From contig JASJQH010006956.1 in assembly GCA_040143965.1 (NCBI GenBank), positions 1-32,679 on the forward strand: a stretch of DNA of 32,679 bases, in the 5' to 3' direction. The notes under the pieces are model-generated. The model was not told the origin of the DNA. It made no database searches and was given only the letters and a program-made list of their open reading frames with translations. A program made the translations under genes and the position numbers. The DNA comes from Basidiobolus ranarum (taxonomy: Eukaryota; Basidiobolomycota; Basidiobolomycetes; Basidiobolales). Positions 22,593-32,597 of this stretch are shown here, piece after piece (the stretch's first letter is position 1; every line of letters starts with the position of its first letter).

Positions 22593-23405
22593 AGTCATAT
22601 CGGTATATAGCTGAAAATAAAACTCACCGTTACTTCGAAAATGTTACATACGAGGTAAATCAACTTACTTGTATTACTATCATATCAGAATTCAATTGAG
22701 TGTTGATAAGTTCAGGCTTATATTCATATGTTCTCAGTTTATGTATTGCAATAAAAGGGGTTATGTTTCAACTCAGAGTCATCTTTGATATAAAAGAATG
22801 CAAGCAAACAACTGTGTTCATTACCCTAACCCTATATTATTTGGCCATAAGTAGCGATATAGTTAGTTGGTTTTATTAGTCCTAATTTTAAACCATACAT
22901 TGCGTTTGATTTGAAGGGTTAGGGAACCTTTGTTGCATTGCTTATTACTTTTCGTACTTAAGCATCAGTTATAAAAGGGCCTTACAACTTGGACTAATAA
23001 AACTTTCCTTTATTGAAGTGTATATATATTGTCCTTCAGCAGCACGAAATGCTCATTATTGTACTACAGATTATGACCTAGCATTTTATTCTCTAATTAG
23101 CCGTTGGGTCAAACATTCTTACACAAAAAACTGGCTTCTCAAGTACCTAGTCTTAGAGTGTAGCATGAGAGGCTAGACTTGAGAAAATATTTCTGAACTA
23201 AGAAATATTGGTTGTTACTGAATCACAATGCCGTTGAGGAATAATCAGTTATTAACAACACAGCATAAATGTAACATTAAGAACATAAATTCTTACTAAT
23301 TGAACTGTACTTTCCTAGTTTCAACAGCGAGCTTCCTTTCCTATTTGTAGTTATACATATGCCCCAACATTCATTATCCCGAGTACCTTGGTACAGATAC
23401 ACCAA

Positions 23406-23413
23406 TATATAAA
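23406..23413 (+). promoter_or_regulatory. TATA box, peptide gene copy 2
   Basis: TATATAAA lies 49 nt before the ATG at 23455, in a promoter that aligns with that of copy 1. Confidence 0.6.
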
Positions 23414-23454
23414 CTGGTACTGACTTCCATATCGTATCATATCAACCACTTATC

Positions 23455-23646
23455 ATGAAGTACTCTCCTCTCCGCGTAATCCTAGCTGTCATTACTGTGG
23501 CCATTGCTGTTGAAGGCCAAGCCGCTTGTAAGGATGCATGCTCCAGTGCCACAAGTGCCTGTTTATCCAGATGTCAAAAGGGTCAATACAACTGTAACTT
23601 ATCCTGCATCAGTTATGGCAACTCTTGTCGCGATAGATGCACATAG
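23455..23646 (+). CDS. Secreted cysteine-rich peptide, copy 2 (four C-x3-C motifs)
   Basis: A second 63-residue copy, 1054 bp after the first. It differs at six residues: four in the signal peptide (F3Y, A5P, L15V, T16A) and two in the mature part (T23A, T32A). The last 31 residues are identical. All eight cysteines keep the C-x3-C-x6 periodicity. About 35 nt beyond the stop are also identical, up to an AATAAA at 23670-23675. It has its own TATA box, so both copies look expressible and intact. The function is unknown. Confidence 0.85.
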   Translation: MKYSPLRVILAVITVAIAVEGQAACKDACSSATSACLSRCQKGQYNCNLSCISYGNSCRDRCT

Positions 23647-24221
23647 AGTCATATCGGTATATAGCTGAAAATAAAGCTCACCAGCACACTGAAAGTGATG
23701 AACTAAAATAGATCACTACCATTATTATGTCATGGCTCAATTATCTTTACGTGAATTCCACTTTCAATTCATTGATGCAATGTGTAGAAAGTATTCATAT
23801 ACTTGTGGGTTGCGAATCATTGCATTCAAGACTTAGTGTAATAGTATCCTTCATTTTAATAAAGGGATCCATATAGCTTTGGTATGGCCATTGTTGAGGG
23901 CTAGATATCCATAATTGAAGTATAATCCACAAGTTCAATATTAAGGTTGCCATGTACACTGTTTACTTAACAGAAATGAGATCAGGATGTGATCATTATC
24001 AAATTGACAGAAACTGTCAGAGGACCAGCAAGATCATGTCCAGTCGTAATTTGTGGGATTAAATTAAGGAATCGTAAAAGTATTTTGAGGATATTCAGCC
24101 AGCTTTATGCCATATAATTCTATTCTATGCAAAACTTATTCTTTGCACTATTGCAACATTATATCACATTCATTATTAGTTAGAATTCTTCTATTTTGTA
24201 TACAGTTTTTAATTGTTAATG

Positions 24222-24365
24222 TTAATCAAATAAATTCACTCTGCTAATTCGATTATTCCAGTTATAATCCCAGTCAATGAAAAAATCTATCCACTCTTTT
24301 TTGTCTCCATATACGTGTATTCTTGGCTCAGTATGCAAAGCTCTAAAATTTCCATAAATTTCCCT
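24222..24365 (-). other. Orphan open frame with protein-like composition
   Basis: On the - strand about 47 codons are open between two stops. They read GVCEREIYGNFRALHTEPRI and then HVYGDKKEWIDFFIDWDYNW, rich in Trp, Tyr and Asp and hard to explain as random AT-rich DNA. There is no ATG at its head. It begins just after an acceptor-like TATATAG, so it could be an exon or a relic. No family was recognised. Confidence 0.3.
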
Positions 24366-24539
24366 TTCACAAACACCAAGAAGTTACTATATATACTGTA
24401 CCTTTTATAGCATATATAAGTTGCAAATAAACTATTTTATCTCACATCAGCACCATGATAAATTGTTGAACTTGTGCAAAAAGCTACCATATATTCAACC
24501 CAAACATTCCCTTCAAGATTCCCACGTATTTATAGTAGT

Positions 24540-24612
24540 AGTATTGAATACTTTGGCTGGAATAAATAACACCCCACAGGGTGGTGAAGAATCTAGCATT
24601 GTCAAGCAAAAT
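24540..24612 (-). mobile_element. Fragment of a second LTR family (LTR2)
   Basis: Reading the - strand, TTTGCTTGACAATGCTAG followed by a CACCACCCTGTGGGGTG segment and TTATTTATTCC resembles the sequence at the right edge of the window (32598-32679). That sequence looks like a polypurine tract plus an LTR start. The similarity is imperfect, so the copies are old. It is a broken remnant. The left part of its LTR may continue to about 24,420. Confidence 0.35.
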
Positions 24613-24657
24613 ATCATAAAGACATTGCCTTAGTTTCTCTGAATACAGGGTGAGATA

Positions 24658-24968
24658 TGTTAAAGTATTTGGGAGCCTGTTGAAAGTGGTTTGGAGAATT
24701 AGAGAAATTGGTGGTTTTCACTTATTGAGTTGATATTTATAGTTTTGTCCAGATGTAGACAAACTAGCGTGCAGAATGTGTTAATGAGGGTCCAAGAAAC
24801 ATGTGCGCAGAGTTTGGGGCTTCTAGTATAAGTTATCAAAATTTATATATCTTCAAACTTTTAAGTAAATTCCGATATCGAATAATGGGATATATCTTAG
24901 TTCAATATAGGATTACTAAATACTAAGCTATATATGACTATGTAGGTGTTTAGGTAATGCTAATTTCA
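24658..24968 (-). mobile_element. Solo LTR-like repeat, copy A (Ty1/copia-associated family LTR1)
   Basis: About 311 bp starting TGTTAAAGTATTTGGGAGCC on the + strand and ending near TAATTTCA. It is clearly related to copies B (to 31696) and C (32037-32267), sharing AGAAATTGGTG, TTTTCAC, CAAACTA and AGCTATATATGA blocks. The element is oriented on the - strand, judged from copy B and its polypurine tract. No internal coding part lies next to it, so it is a fossil solo LTR. Confidence 0.6.
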
Positions 24969-25638
24969 GCAATTTCCGCATATGTATGCTCCATAGAATA
25001 CTCCAGAATGTGTATCAAGGCCCAATAAGTTGTAAATACGTTGATTGGTACAGTAGGGCATGCACAGAATACTTGCCTACTTTAAGTCATGCTAGGCCAC
25101 CTTTGTAATACAATCTCTCCAAGTCCATGACATATTCTTGCAAAGTGGTTGTATATGACTCATATTGGTAGATGTCAGTATATGTCATAGAGAGATATTT
25201 ACATTGTCAACGCAAGTCTCCCAATGATTCCATTACACATTTGGCAAAAAACTTGGATGAATCTCACTAGAATGATTACATGTCAAATACTTTCAATTTT
25301 TACATTTAAATAGCTTTATGCTTATGTGGATAGAGTTAAACTCTTATCTCGATTTTGTTTGTTGAAACTCAACATATCCAACTGACCGTTTGGTGATTGG
25401 ATGTGTATAGCAAGGGTCGAATTTATGGAACAAGCAAATATTATTTAATATAAGAGCTGATGGCCATAATACAATACACTATATTAGACAAATAAAGACG
25501 ATCATGTAAATTGTTTGTATGCCGATTGAAACCACTAAAATCAAACATGAAAATCAATGCACAAAATCGTTGCCATGATTGAAAGGTTCGTGGAAAGGTT
25601 CGTGTGAGGAGTAGAAATATATTAATGCATATACTATG
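24969..25638. other. Gene-poor flank between the LTR relic and the ABC transporter
   Basis: No gene was found. There is a short near-direct repeat (GAAAGGTTCGTG twice, about 25580-25603). The end next to 25638 should contain the transporter's 3' UTR. Confidence 0.4.
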
Positions 25639-28600
25639 TTAGGCAGATCCCTTGGTTTTACTGCCCTTGGGAACACGGGCTAGCCAGTAGATGAACACCG
25701 CCGCGCCAATATTGAAGACGATGTATACCCACATGAGGCCAAAGTTGCGCCACGCATCCTTGTAGTAGCTAGACACTGAAGCCAGGAAGGTATCAGTTGA
25801 GGAAATGACGCAGAAGGAGCAGCTACCAGTGGCATTTGGGTCTAGCAGGTAGCCACCAGCATAGCTGATGTAGTTGGACATATACTCGCCACAGGTCATG
25901 TTACTTGGGGGATCGAAATGTAGGTACTCGACTGCTTCGCAGACCGCATTGGTACCGGAGACACCTGTCGAGAGCATTGCCGAGACCAGATATGTGAACG
26001 GTGAGACGCGGTACATGAAGATCCAGAATCCGGGTAGGGCTTCGGGAGTAGCGAGGACACCGCAAAAGATCAAGCATAAGGAGAAGAGTAAGTTGGCGAG
26101 ATTACCGCCGGTTTCGGCAAGTTCGATACCTGCGATGACCATATGTGCGAAGGTAGAAGTGAAGAGGAGGAAAGTCAGGATAAGCAGGAACATGAGGACT
26201 CCGCGCTCGCTCACGGCATTAGTGGGCTCAGCATTGTGGTACAGGCCGATGGGATAGTACCAGCAGACAAATATAAGGACCGCCATGAGAGTGTTCCAGG
26301 GAAGTTCAACAACAATATTTGCGGACATAAAGGCTTGCCAGGAGTAGGTCTTAGAGGGTCTCTCACGGACCTCGTACAACGAACGTTGAGTGCAGAAGTG
26401 GGGCATGATTTGTTGGACGAGGTTACCAAAGATGGTCATTAGCATGAAAATACTGAACATCTGGTTCTGAAGACCCTGGAGACTATTCTGTGAGTGGAAG
26501 AAGGAAAATCCGATGTACAAGGAAGTGAAGATGCAGAGAGCCGCCTTGGAGTAAATGTATACAGGGGTACGCCAATATTGCGAAAAGATTCGGACCAAGC
26601 ATTCATACAGCTGAATAGAGAAGGGGGCAGCAAATTCCTTGTAGCTGTCGTGATCGGAGGCAGAGTTTTCGATGGCCTTCTGAGGTAGTGTTAATTTCAG
26701 TTCAGCCAGGTGGTCAAGCACTGCTTTGTATTCAGGGCTATCACGCCAGACAGCAGGCCAGTCAATATCACTGTGGGACCCAGGAGCAGCACCAATAACA
26801 TCCAGCATCCATTCGGCGGGATTCGCATCGTCGGGGAGTTTAGGAGCACCGTTACGCTGGAAGTAGCTGGCAAGGGTGGAAGACTTCTCCCCAATCTCTC
26901 CGAAGTAGACGGTCCTTCCGCCCTTAGCGAGAAAGAGTAAGCGATCGAAACGTTGGAACAACATGGCAGATGGCTGGTGAATAGTGCAGAGGATTGCTTG
27001 ACCATGCTTGGCAAGAGTATCAATCAGATCAAGGATAGACCAAGAAGTCTGACTATCAAGCCCAGAAGTAGGCTCGTCCAGGAAGAGAAGCAGCTGAGGC
27101 TTAGCAGCGAGTTCTACACCAATAGTCAAACGTTTGCGTTGTTCGACGTTGAGACCCTCGCCAGGGACACCTACTACAGCATCGGCATATGATTCCATTC
27201 CTAAAAGCTTGATTACCTCTTCAACGTAGTCAAGCTTCTCTTGGCGAGGGACGTGTGCAGGCTGACGAAGAATGGCACTGAACCGAAGAGCCTCTCTGAC
27301 GGTAGTAGTATAAAGGTGAAGATCTTGCTGCTGTACATAACCTGTTTTTCTCTGGAAGGACTGATCGCGGGGTTTACCGTCAACCAACATCTCACCAGTT
27401 ACAACACCCATTGTAACACGTGTGGCCAAGACATCGAGAAGTGTTGTTTTACCAGCACCCGAAACACCCTGTAGAAGTCAGTAAAATATTAAAATAAAAT
27501 TGAAGGTAAAAGGACTCACCATAAGAGCAGTGCAAGTACCGGGCTTGACCCAACCATCAACATGGTCAAGGATTCGACGGGTCTCGTTCTTGATCTTGAT
27601 GTCGTAACACACATCCTGCCAATGGAAAATTGCCGTTTGTTTCTGGATCTTAGTTGACACTTCACCACCGTTGGAGTCACTTATTTTCTCAACAGAAGCT
27701 TGCTTTGGGTTGGCTTCAATGTCATCGGCATCCTTACCAACAGGCTGATGACCACGACGAAAGAGTAAGACCTCGCCCTTGGACTTGGCCTCCGAGATGT
27801 ATTCAGAAGCAAGTAGATAGGTGCACATAAAGAAGAACAAAAAAGCAAACATGATTCCCAGGTTTCTCCACTTGTGGCTGTTGTAGTAACGGAAGCTTTG
27901 GTGCAAATAGTTGTCTCCCAAAACAATATTGGAGCCAGCAACAGCGCCAACTGTAGAACAAATCTTGTTCTCCGGCGAGGCACTGATGTAGTCACCTCCA
28001 GAAGGAACGAAAACGGAGCATGGGAACGCCCGATCATGGAATTCGTTGACCATAAAACTCTCGAAAGCATACGCGATAGGGTCGATGTAGTTCATCCAGC
28101 GCGACCAGCCAAGCATGTTACGAGTTGGGATAGTGAAACCAGTGTATATGATCAGTCCTAATATAAGGATAGCTGCCGGCACCAAAGCCTGAGAGAGGGT
28201 GCGAGAAGTGGCGGCAATTGTACGAAAGATCATGGACATGGTCAATGTAGTCACAATGGAGAATAATAGGAACACGAAGAATGCACCTGGTTCACGACGA
28301 AGGTTGGTCATGAAGTAAAGCGTAATGTTGAATGTGATGGCATTAAGTAGCTTATATGGCAAGTCACAAATCATGGACGCAATGGCCTCGGCGAACGGAT
28401 GGTACATAGCATAACGAGTATGTTTTTCAACGATTGGACGTTGAACGTACAAGGTCAATATCTCGAGTGCACTAGAGAAAGCGTTAAGAAGGACCGCAAA
28501 GAAAAGCAGGGCACCACGGGAATAGAAACTATTAGTGTCATCGGTCAAATTATAGAAAACACTTCCAACAATCAATGCCATGATGAAGTTGCCGATCAAT

Positions 28601-30293
28601 TGGGTTAGGGTCAAGCTGGCATCGCCTCTCAAACGCTGGAAGCCACGGACAACGCAGAGTTTGACTTGATCCCAGACAGAAATGGTGTAAGGTGACTTGA
28701 CTCGCTGGTTCTTTGCTTGCATCGCCCTACGTGATTCAATGAACCTCTCCACGGATTCTCCACCAATCGGATACTTTTGCTCGTATTCCTCGATTTCCCT
28801 TATCAACTTTGCATAAGCATTACTGTTCTTCCAGGCAGCAGCGAACTCATCGGGCGTATTGGGGACTTGACCCCCGAATCCGGGCTTGACGATACGCTCT
28901 GAGGGGCTGGTAAGAGAGGTCAGGAAATCAGCGGTCGTCTGGCGTTCGGGGCATTCGAATCCCATAGTGGTGAAGAATTCTCTGGCTTCATCTGTACGAC
29001 CAAAATAGATCTGTCGCCCTTCATACAAAACGGTAACTTTATCGAAGACGTCATAGGCACTCTGAGAGGCCTGGTAGATAGCCACGGCGACTGTGGCGCC
29101 AGCATATTTAGACATCAAGTTCAGGGTCTTGCAAAATTCTAAGGCATTGGCACTATCCAAACCTCTGGTACTGTTGTCCCAGCACTGGATGGGGCTGCCA
29201 CTCAGTGCAGCTTCGGCAATACTGACACGCTTCCGCTCACCACCACTGACGCCACGAACGAAATCATTACCAACTTTAGTGTTAATAGTGTGCGAAAGAC
29301 CCAGCATGGCCATGACGACGTCTCTCATGTGCTCCGCATACTGTTGCCTAGTAACTCCGGGAAGACGATTGCGGGGGGCTCGGGCAAGAGCCGCGAATGT
29401 GAGGGTGTCTCCAACGGACAATTGTGGAAAATGGACATCAGTCTCTGCTGTGTATATGGCTTCACCACGGAATTGGTCTTTCATCTGTTTGACAGAGATA
29501 CCTGGATTCTTTTAGTTACGAGCAGCTAAAAATTGCTCACAGAGAAAACATACCTTGATAGTTGATGTGGGATTTCTCATCCAGGTGAATACCGTTCATC
29601 TCACCGGCAATGGTCTTGAGGAAGGTTGAGCAACCACTGGGGAGAGTTAATTTTGCGAGATTCAGAGTATAAACCAATGATTACATACCTGCCAGGTCGA
29701 CCCAGGACAACGAGCATCTCTCCGCTCTTGACGAGACCGTCGAAGTTATGAAGAATCTGAATCTTCTGCTTACCAGTACCAGTAATTGAACGGAAAAGGG
29801 TGCCGATCTCTAGAACAGAATTGGCAACATCTTTCTGATAATCCGTGGGACTACCGTAACCATGAACGCTGAGATTCTTGAAACACACACCTGCAGTTCG
29901 TTTAGGATATCTTTCTGGGTCCCGCGATTGAATGGTCAACAAGTTCTTCATCCAATTCTTGGGCTTAAAATTGGGATCATTAGGATTCAATGTCGAATCC
30001 TCATTCGATCCGATGAATGGGTTTTCAACCAGGTTATCAATAGAATATCTGGTTGACTGGCGGGTCAACTGACGTGCCAGACGAGTAACCTCCCCTAGAA
30101 TGATCTCTTCGCCTAGTACTTTTTCTGACTTATCGAAAACCGTATCGGCAGTGCACAGGCTGGAATCCAGTTCATGGGAGAAGTTATCCGAGTGCTGTTG
30201 TGATGCGTATTCCTCCACAGGCTGGTGGGCACCTTGGCCCCTGACAGTGCGTTCTACGTTCAAATTGGAATTAATCGTCCCTAACAGAGACAT
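25639..30293 (-). CDS. PDR/ABCG full-size multidrug ABC transporter
   Basis: Plasma-membrane efflux pump of the pleiotropic drug resistance type, layout (NBD-TMD)x2. Four exons in sense order: 30293..29689, 29636..29554, 29501..27520 and 27468..25639, giving 1499 residues, the usual PDR length. NBD1 has the degenerate fungal Walker A GRPGSGCST (198-206), signature VSGGERKR (314-321) and [13 protein letters not shown] (from 333). NBD2 has canonical Walker [10 protein letters not shown] (891-899), LNVEQRKR in place of the LSGGQ signature (996-1003), and Walker [15 protein letters not shown] (from 1016). This pairing of a degenerate and a canonical site is typical of the asymmetric PDR family. 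Hydrophobic segments follow each NBD, and a Cys-containing extracellular loop precedes the last helix. All exons keep frame and no defects were seen. The gene is convergent with the upstream peptide region. Drug or sterol efflux is inferred from the family. Confidence 0.96.
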
Positions 30294-30317
30294 CGTTAAA
30301 GAGCGTAAAACGTTAGG

Positions 30318-30372
30318 CTTAAATTACTGAGTTAATGATGGGCTCCTTAAATTACTGAGTAAATGATGCGCT
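30318..30372 (+). repeat. 28-bp direct repeat in the transporter leader
   Basis: Two copies of CTTAAATTACTGAGTTAATG and its near-twin (30318-30344 and about 30346-30372) lie between the transporter ATG and its TATA-like sequence. Confidence 0.8.
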
Positions 30373-30379
30373 TCAGGAG

Positions 30380-30392
30380 TATATATAATATA
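30380..30392 (-). promoter_or_regulatory. TATA-like sequence of the ABC transporter gene
   Basis: TATATTATATATA on the - strand, about 87-100 nt before the start codon. It is the best TATA candidate. Confidence 0.5.
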
Positions 30393-30657
30393 TTCGTCAG
30401 ATCCCTGAAAATCACGAAAAGCGATATGCCAAAAATTGAGGTCTGTAGATAACAAAGCCGAGTCATAAATGAAATTATCTCGACGCATTTGATTGGCTGA
30501 AGAAGGAAAAATGGGATTTCTGGAGCGTGAAAAACTGCAAAAATCGATTCTGTGTAGGATATTCGGACCCGAAATGCAAAAATTCATTGTAAATGTCTGT
30601 GTCGGCTGTACATATCCGCTTCCATGATTGTTACTGGAGTAGTTCTTAGGAGGTCTG

Positions 30658-30740
30658 ACAGAGTGGGCCAACAAATGCTAGAGACGAATACCACAGAGTG
30701 GGTCAACAAATGCCAGAGACGAATGTCACAGAGCAGAGAG
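30658..30740 (+). repeat. 35-bp tandem repeat upstream of the transporter
   Basis: Units begin ACAGAGTGGGCCAACAAATG. Copies are at 30658-30692 and 30693-30727, with a partial third (ACAGAGCAGAG). They lie about 370-450 bp upstream of the transporter start. Confidence 0.8.
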
Positions 30741-30811
30741 CACTGTCATAGAATCAATTCCAAAATTACATGTGGATTTGAGTCACTTCCCCAAATCTTC
30801 ACACCGGAATA

Positions 30812-30874
30812 CGCTAAATCCTAGATTATCCGCTAAATTCTAGATTATCCGCTAAATTCTAGATTACCCGCTAT
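30812..30874 (+). repeat. 19-bp tandem repeat upstream of the transporter
   Basis: Three copies of CGCTAAATTCTAGATTATC (30812, 30831 and 30850) plus a partial fourth. They are 95-100% alike and about 520-580 bp upstream of the transporter ATG. They could be binding-site clusters or simple expansion. Confidence 0.85.
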
Positions 30875-31365
30875 GGGTTGTAACACTCATTAAATCACGT
30901 GGATTCATTGTCCGAAGATCAAAATAAGTGCGCATTATTTAGCTTTAAACTTTAGCTACGTGGAGAAATTTGATGGCATTTTTGATTTTACTGATTATAC
31001 TAAGCTATATGAGAGTATCCAATCATGTGCAATGGAGGTTTGCTTTGATTTGTGCCTAAATGTTATGCTATATTTTAGGAACATTGAATTTCATTCACTT
31101 TCATTATGCATGTGACTAATTCAAATATCACATCGTGGCTACCCTACGTTTATAAGTCGTTTATCCCTATGTTCAAGATAAGATCACCACTTGATATATA
31201 TGTTAAACATCCTGGAATTGCCAAGTAGAGTTAGAAATGTTAAACTAGTATTACTGGCATCAAAAGTAGCTCATTTCACTTTTACTGATGCTCTGAACAC
31301 AACCCCTTTTGTGGCTTGGAAAATAATTACAATATTTGCAATCACAATTCTTCCCCATCTGCTAG
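30875..31365. other. Gene-poor region left of the copia relics
   Basis: No coding sequence is supported. It presumably contains distal transporter promoter DNA and the poorly defined left end of LTR copy B. Confidence 0.35.
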
Positions 31366-32430
31366 AAATCAGCCTGTTGGAAGTGGTGTGAGAAATCAAG
31401 AAATTGGTGCTTTTCACATATTGATTTATTGAGTAGAAAGTTGACTTATCTAGTTTTGCCAAGGTATAAACAAACTAGCATGCTGAATGTGTTTAAGAAG
31501 ATCCCAAGAGCATGCGCAAAGTTTGGGGCTTATAGCACAGGTTTGAAAAATCTGTATATTTGAGAACTTCTAAGTTGTTAGAAATATTAGAACTAAGTTC
31601 CAATTAGGAATAATGGATAATTTCTTGGTGAGATATAGTATAGCTTAGTACTCAGCTATATATAACCATGTAGGTGCTTAGGCAATGGTAATATCAACCC
31701 TCTCCCTCACCCAAATCGTCATATAAACTAATCTTAAGGAAGATCTATAAATATCAAATTTTGCCAAGCTAATAGTTTGGCAAATATATCAGCAATCATG
31801 TTTTCTGTAGAATAATAAGTTGAGTCATCAAATTTATCTTCTATAGTCTCTTTAATAAAATGATGTCTAATATCTCTATGTTGGCTAGTAGTATATAACA
31901 TTGGATTTCCACTTATGTTGATACTGTTACTAAGAGGATCTTGACATAATGGGGGTAGACTGTGTATATTGGAGGTTACTTATGATATTGCTTTTAGCTA
32001 CTTTATTATTAAGAGAATATGTTGCCCTGTTTAGTATGTTAAAGTATTTGGGAGCCTGTTGGAAGTGGCTTGGAGAATTAGAGAAATTGGTGGTTTTCAC
32101 TTATTGAATTATTTAGTAAAAGGTTGACATTTATAGTTTTGTCATGATATAAACAAACTAACATGTGGCATCTGTTAAGGAAGGTCCCAGAAGCATGTGT
32201 GCAAAGTTAGAGGCTTCTAGCATAAGTTTGAAAAATCTATATTTCTGAAATTTCCAAGTTAGTATCAATATTCTTGTTGACAGTCTGGTGACTTGTGGTA
32301 CAAGCAGTAATTCCCAAAGAGGAAAATATGGAGTATGGTGACTGCACCTGAACACAAAGTCCAAGGCCAATCAGTTGCTTGTATAGCTGACAAGCCAAAG
32401 TACCATACACTGACAGACTAGGTTAAGGTT
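31366..32430 (-). mobile_element. Ty1/copia-type LTR retrotransposon relic (RNase H end and 3' LTR)
   Basis: In - strand order: an RNase H region split by a nested LTR (about 32268-32400 and 31745-32036), a polypurine tract at about 31697-31711, then LTR copy B ending at 31696 and reaching left to about 31366 or further. The inner part reads like the copia RNase H tail, with HRDIRHHFIKE, YYSTENMIADIFAK and similar. The element is a broken fossil with several breaks and only its 3' end. The age looks considerable, judged from LTR divergence. Confidence 0.65.
32037..32267 (-). mobile_element. LTR1 copy C nested in the copia relic
   Basis: Starts TGTTAAAGTATTTGGGAGCC on the + strand, as copy A does, and ends near TATCA. 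It is shorter than copies A and B and sits inside the RNase H region of the surrounding relic. It is therefore a later insertion of the same or a sister family. It is a fossil. No clear target-site duplication was found. Confidence 0.6.
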
Positions 32431-32457
32431 CCCTAGCAATATAGGCATAGCATACAA

Positions 32458-32529
32458 GGACTGGTAGCTCAGTGGTTAGAGCACCTTGCTAGAGTGAGGA
32501 GGTCACAGGTTCAAATCCTGGCCAGACCA
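32458..32529 (+). ncRNA. tRNA-like sequence with pol III A and B boxes (SINE head or decayed tRNA)
   Basis: A box TAGCTCAGTGGTTAGAGC and B box GGTTCAAATCC are both near-perfect. The acceptor arms GGACTGG and CCAGACC pair except for one A-A mismatch. The anticodon arm does not fold well: a five-pair stem leaves only a six-base loop. The 3' base is A with no CCA. This fits a tRNA-derived SINE or a tRNA pseudogene better than a working tRNA, and no anticodon is assigned. A pol III terminator-like run (TTTATTTAT) is only downstream near 32645. Confidence 0.6.
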
Positions 32530-32597
32530 ATATTTCTCCCTAAATAATTTCAATAGGTTATGAGCCCTGGTTGGTGCTAAATCCAGAAATCCTGCTT

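Larger units (their letters stand above)
22000..23690 (+). repeat. Tandem duplication carrying the two peptide genes
   Basis: Related blocks run from about 22,010 to 22,625 and from about 23,160 to 23,680. Shared landmarks in order are CATGAGAGGCT (about 22015 and 23164), a CACAATGCC segment, CATAAATGTAACA, the TATA box and the peptide gene. The 5' parts have diverged considerably and differ in length by roughly 95 bp. The coding and 3' parts are nearly identical. Bases between about 22,630 and 23,155 hold no gene. Confidence 0.7.

Noticed and set aside
22970-22977. TATAAAAG promoter between the peptide genes
   Set aside because: No coding frame or RNA signal follows it within a reasonable distance.
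24421-24633. 70-codon + strand frame
   Set aside because: It has no ATG at its head, its composition is AT-driven, and it overlaps the LTR2 fragment.
25080-25210. Short - strand segment resembling a retroelement gag
   Set aside because: The similarity is a general pattern only and it does not fit the orientation of the adjacent LTR relic.
27681-28070. Other long open frames on both strands inside the ABC transporter
   Set aside because: They are frame shadows of a well-supported gene, with no family resemblance.
31191-31391. 66-residue + strand frame as a membrane peptide gene
   Set aside because: It overlaps the LTR copy B border, has no promoter and shows no recognisable motif.
32458-32529. 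Functional tRNA-Ser (anticodon AGA)
   Set aside because: The anticodon stem does not form with a seven-base loop, the acceptor has a mismatch, and the long variable arm of tRNA-Ser is absent.
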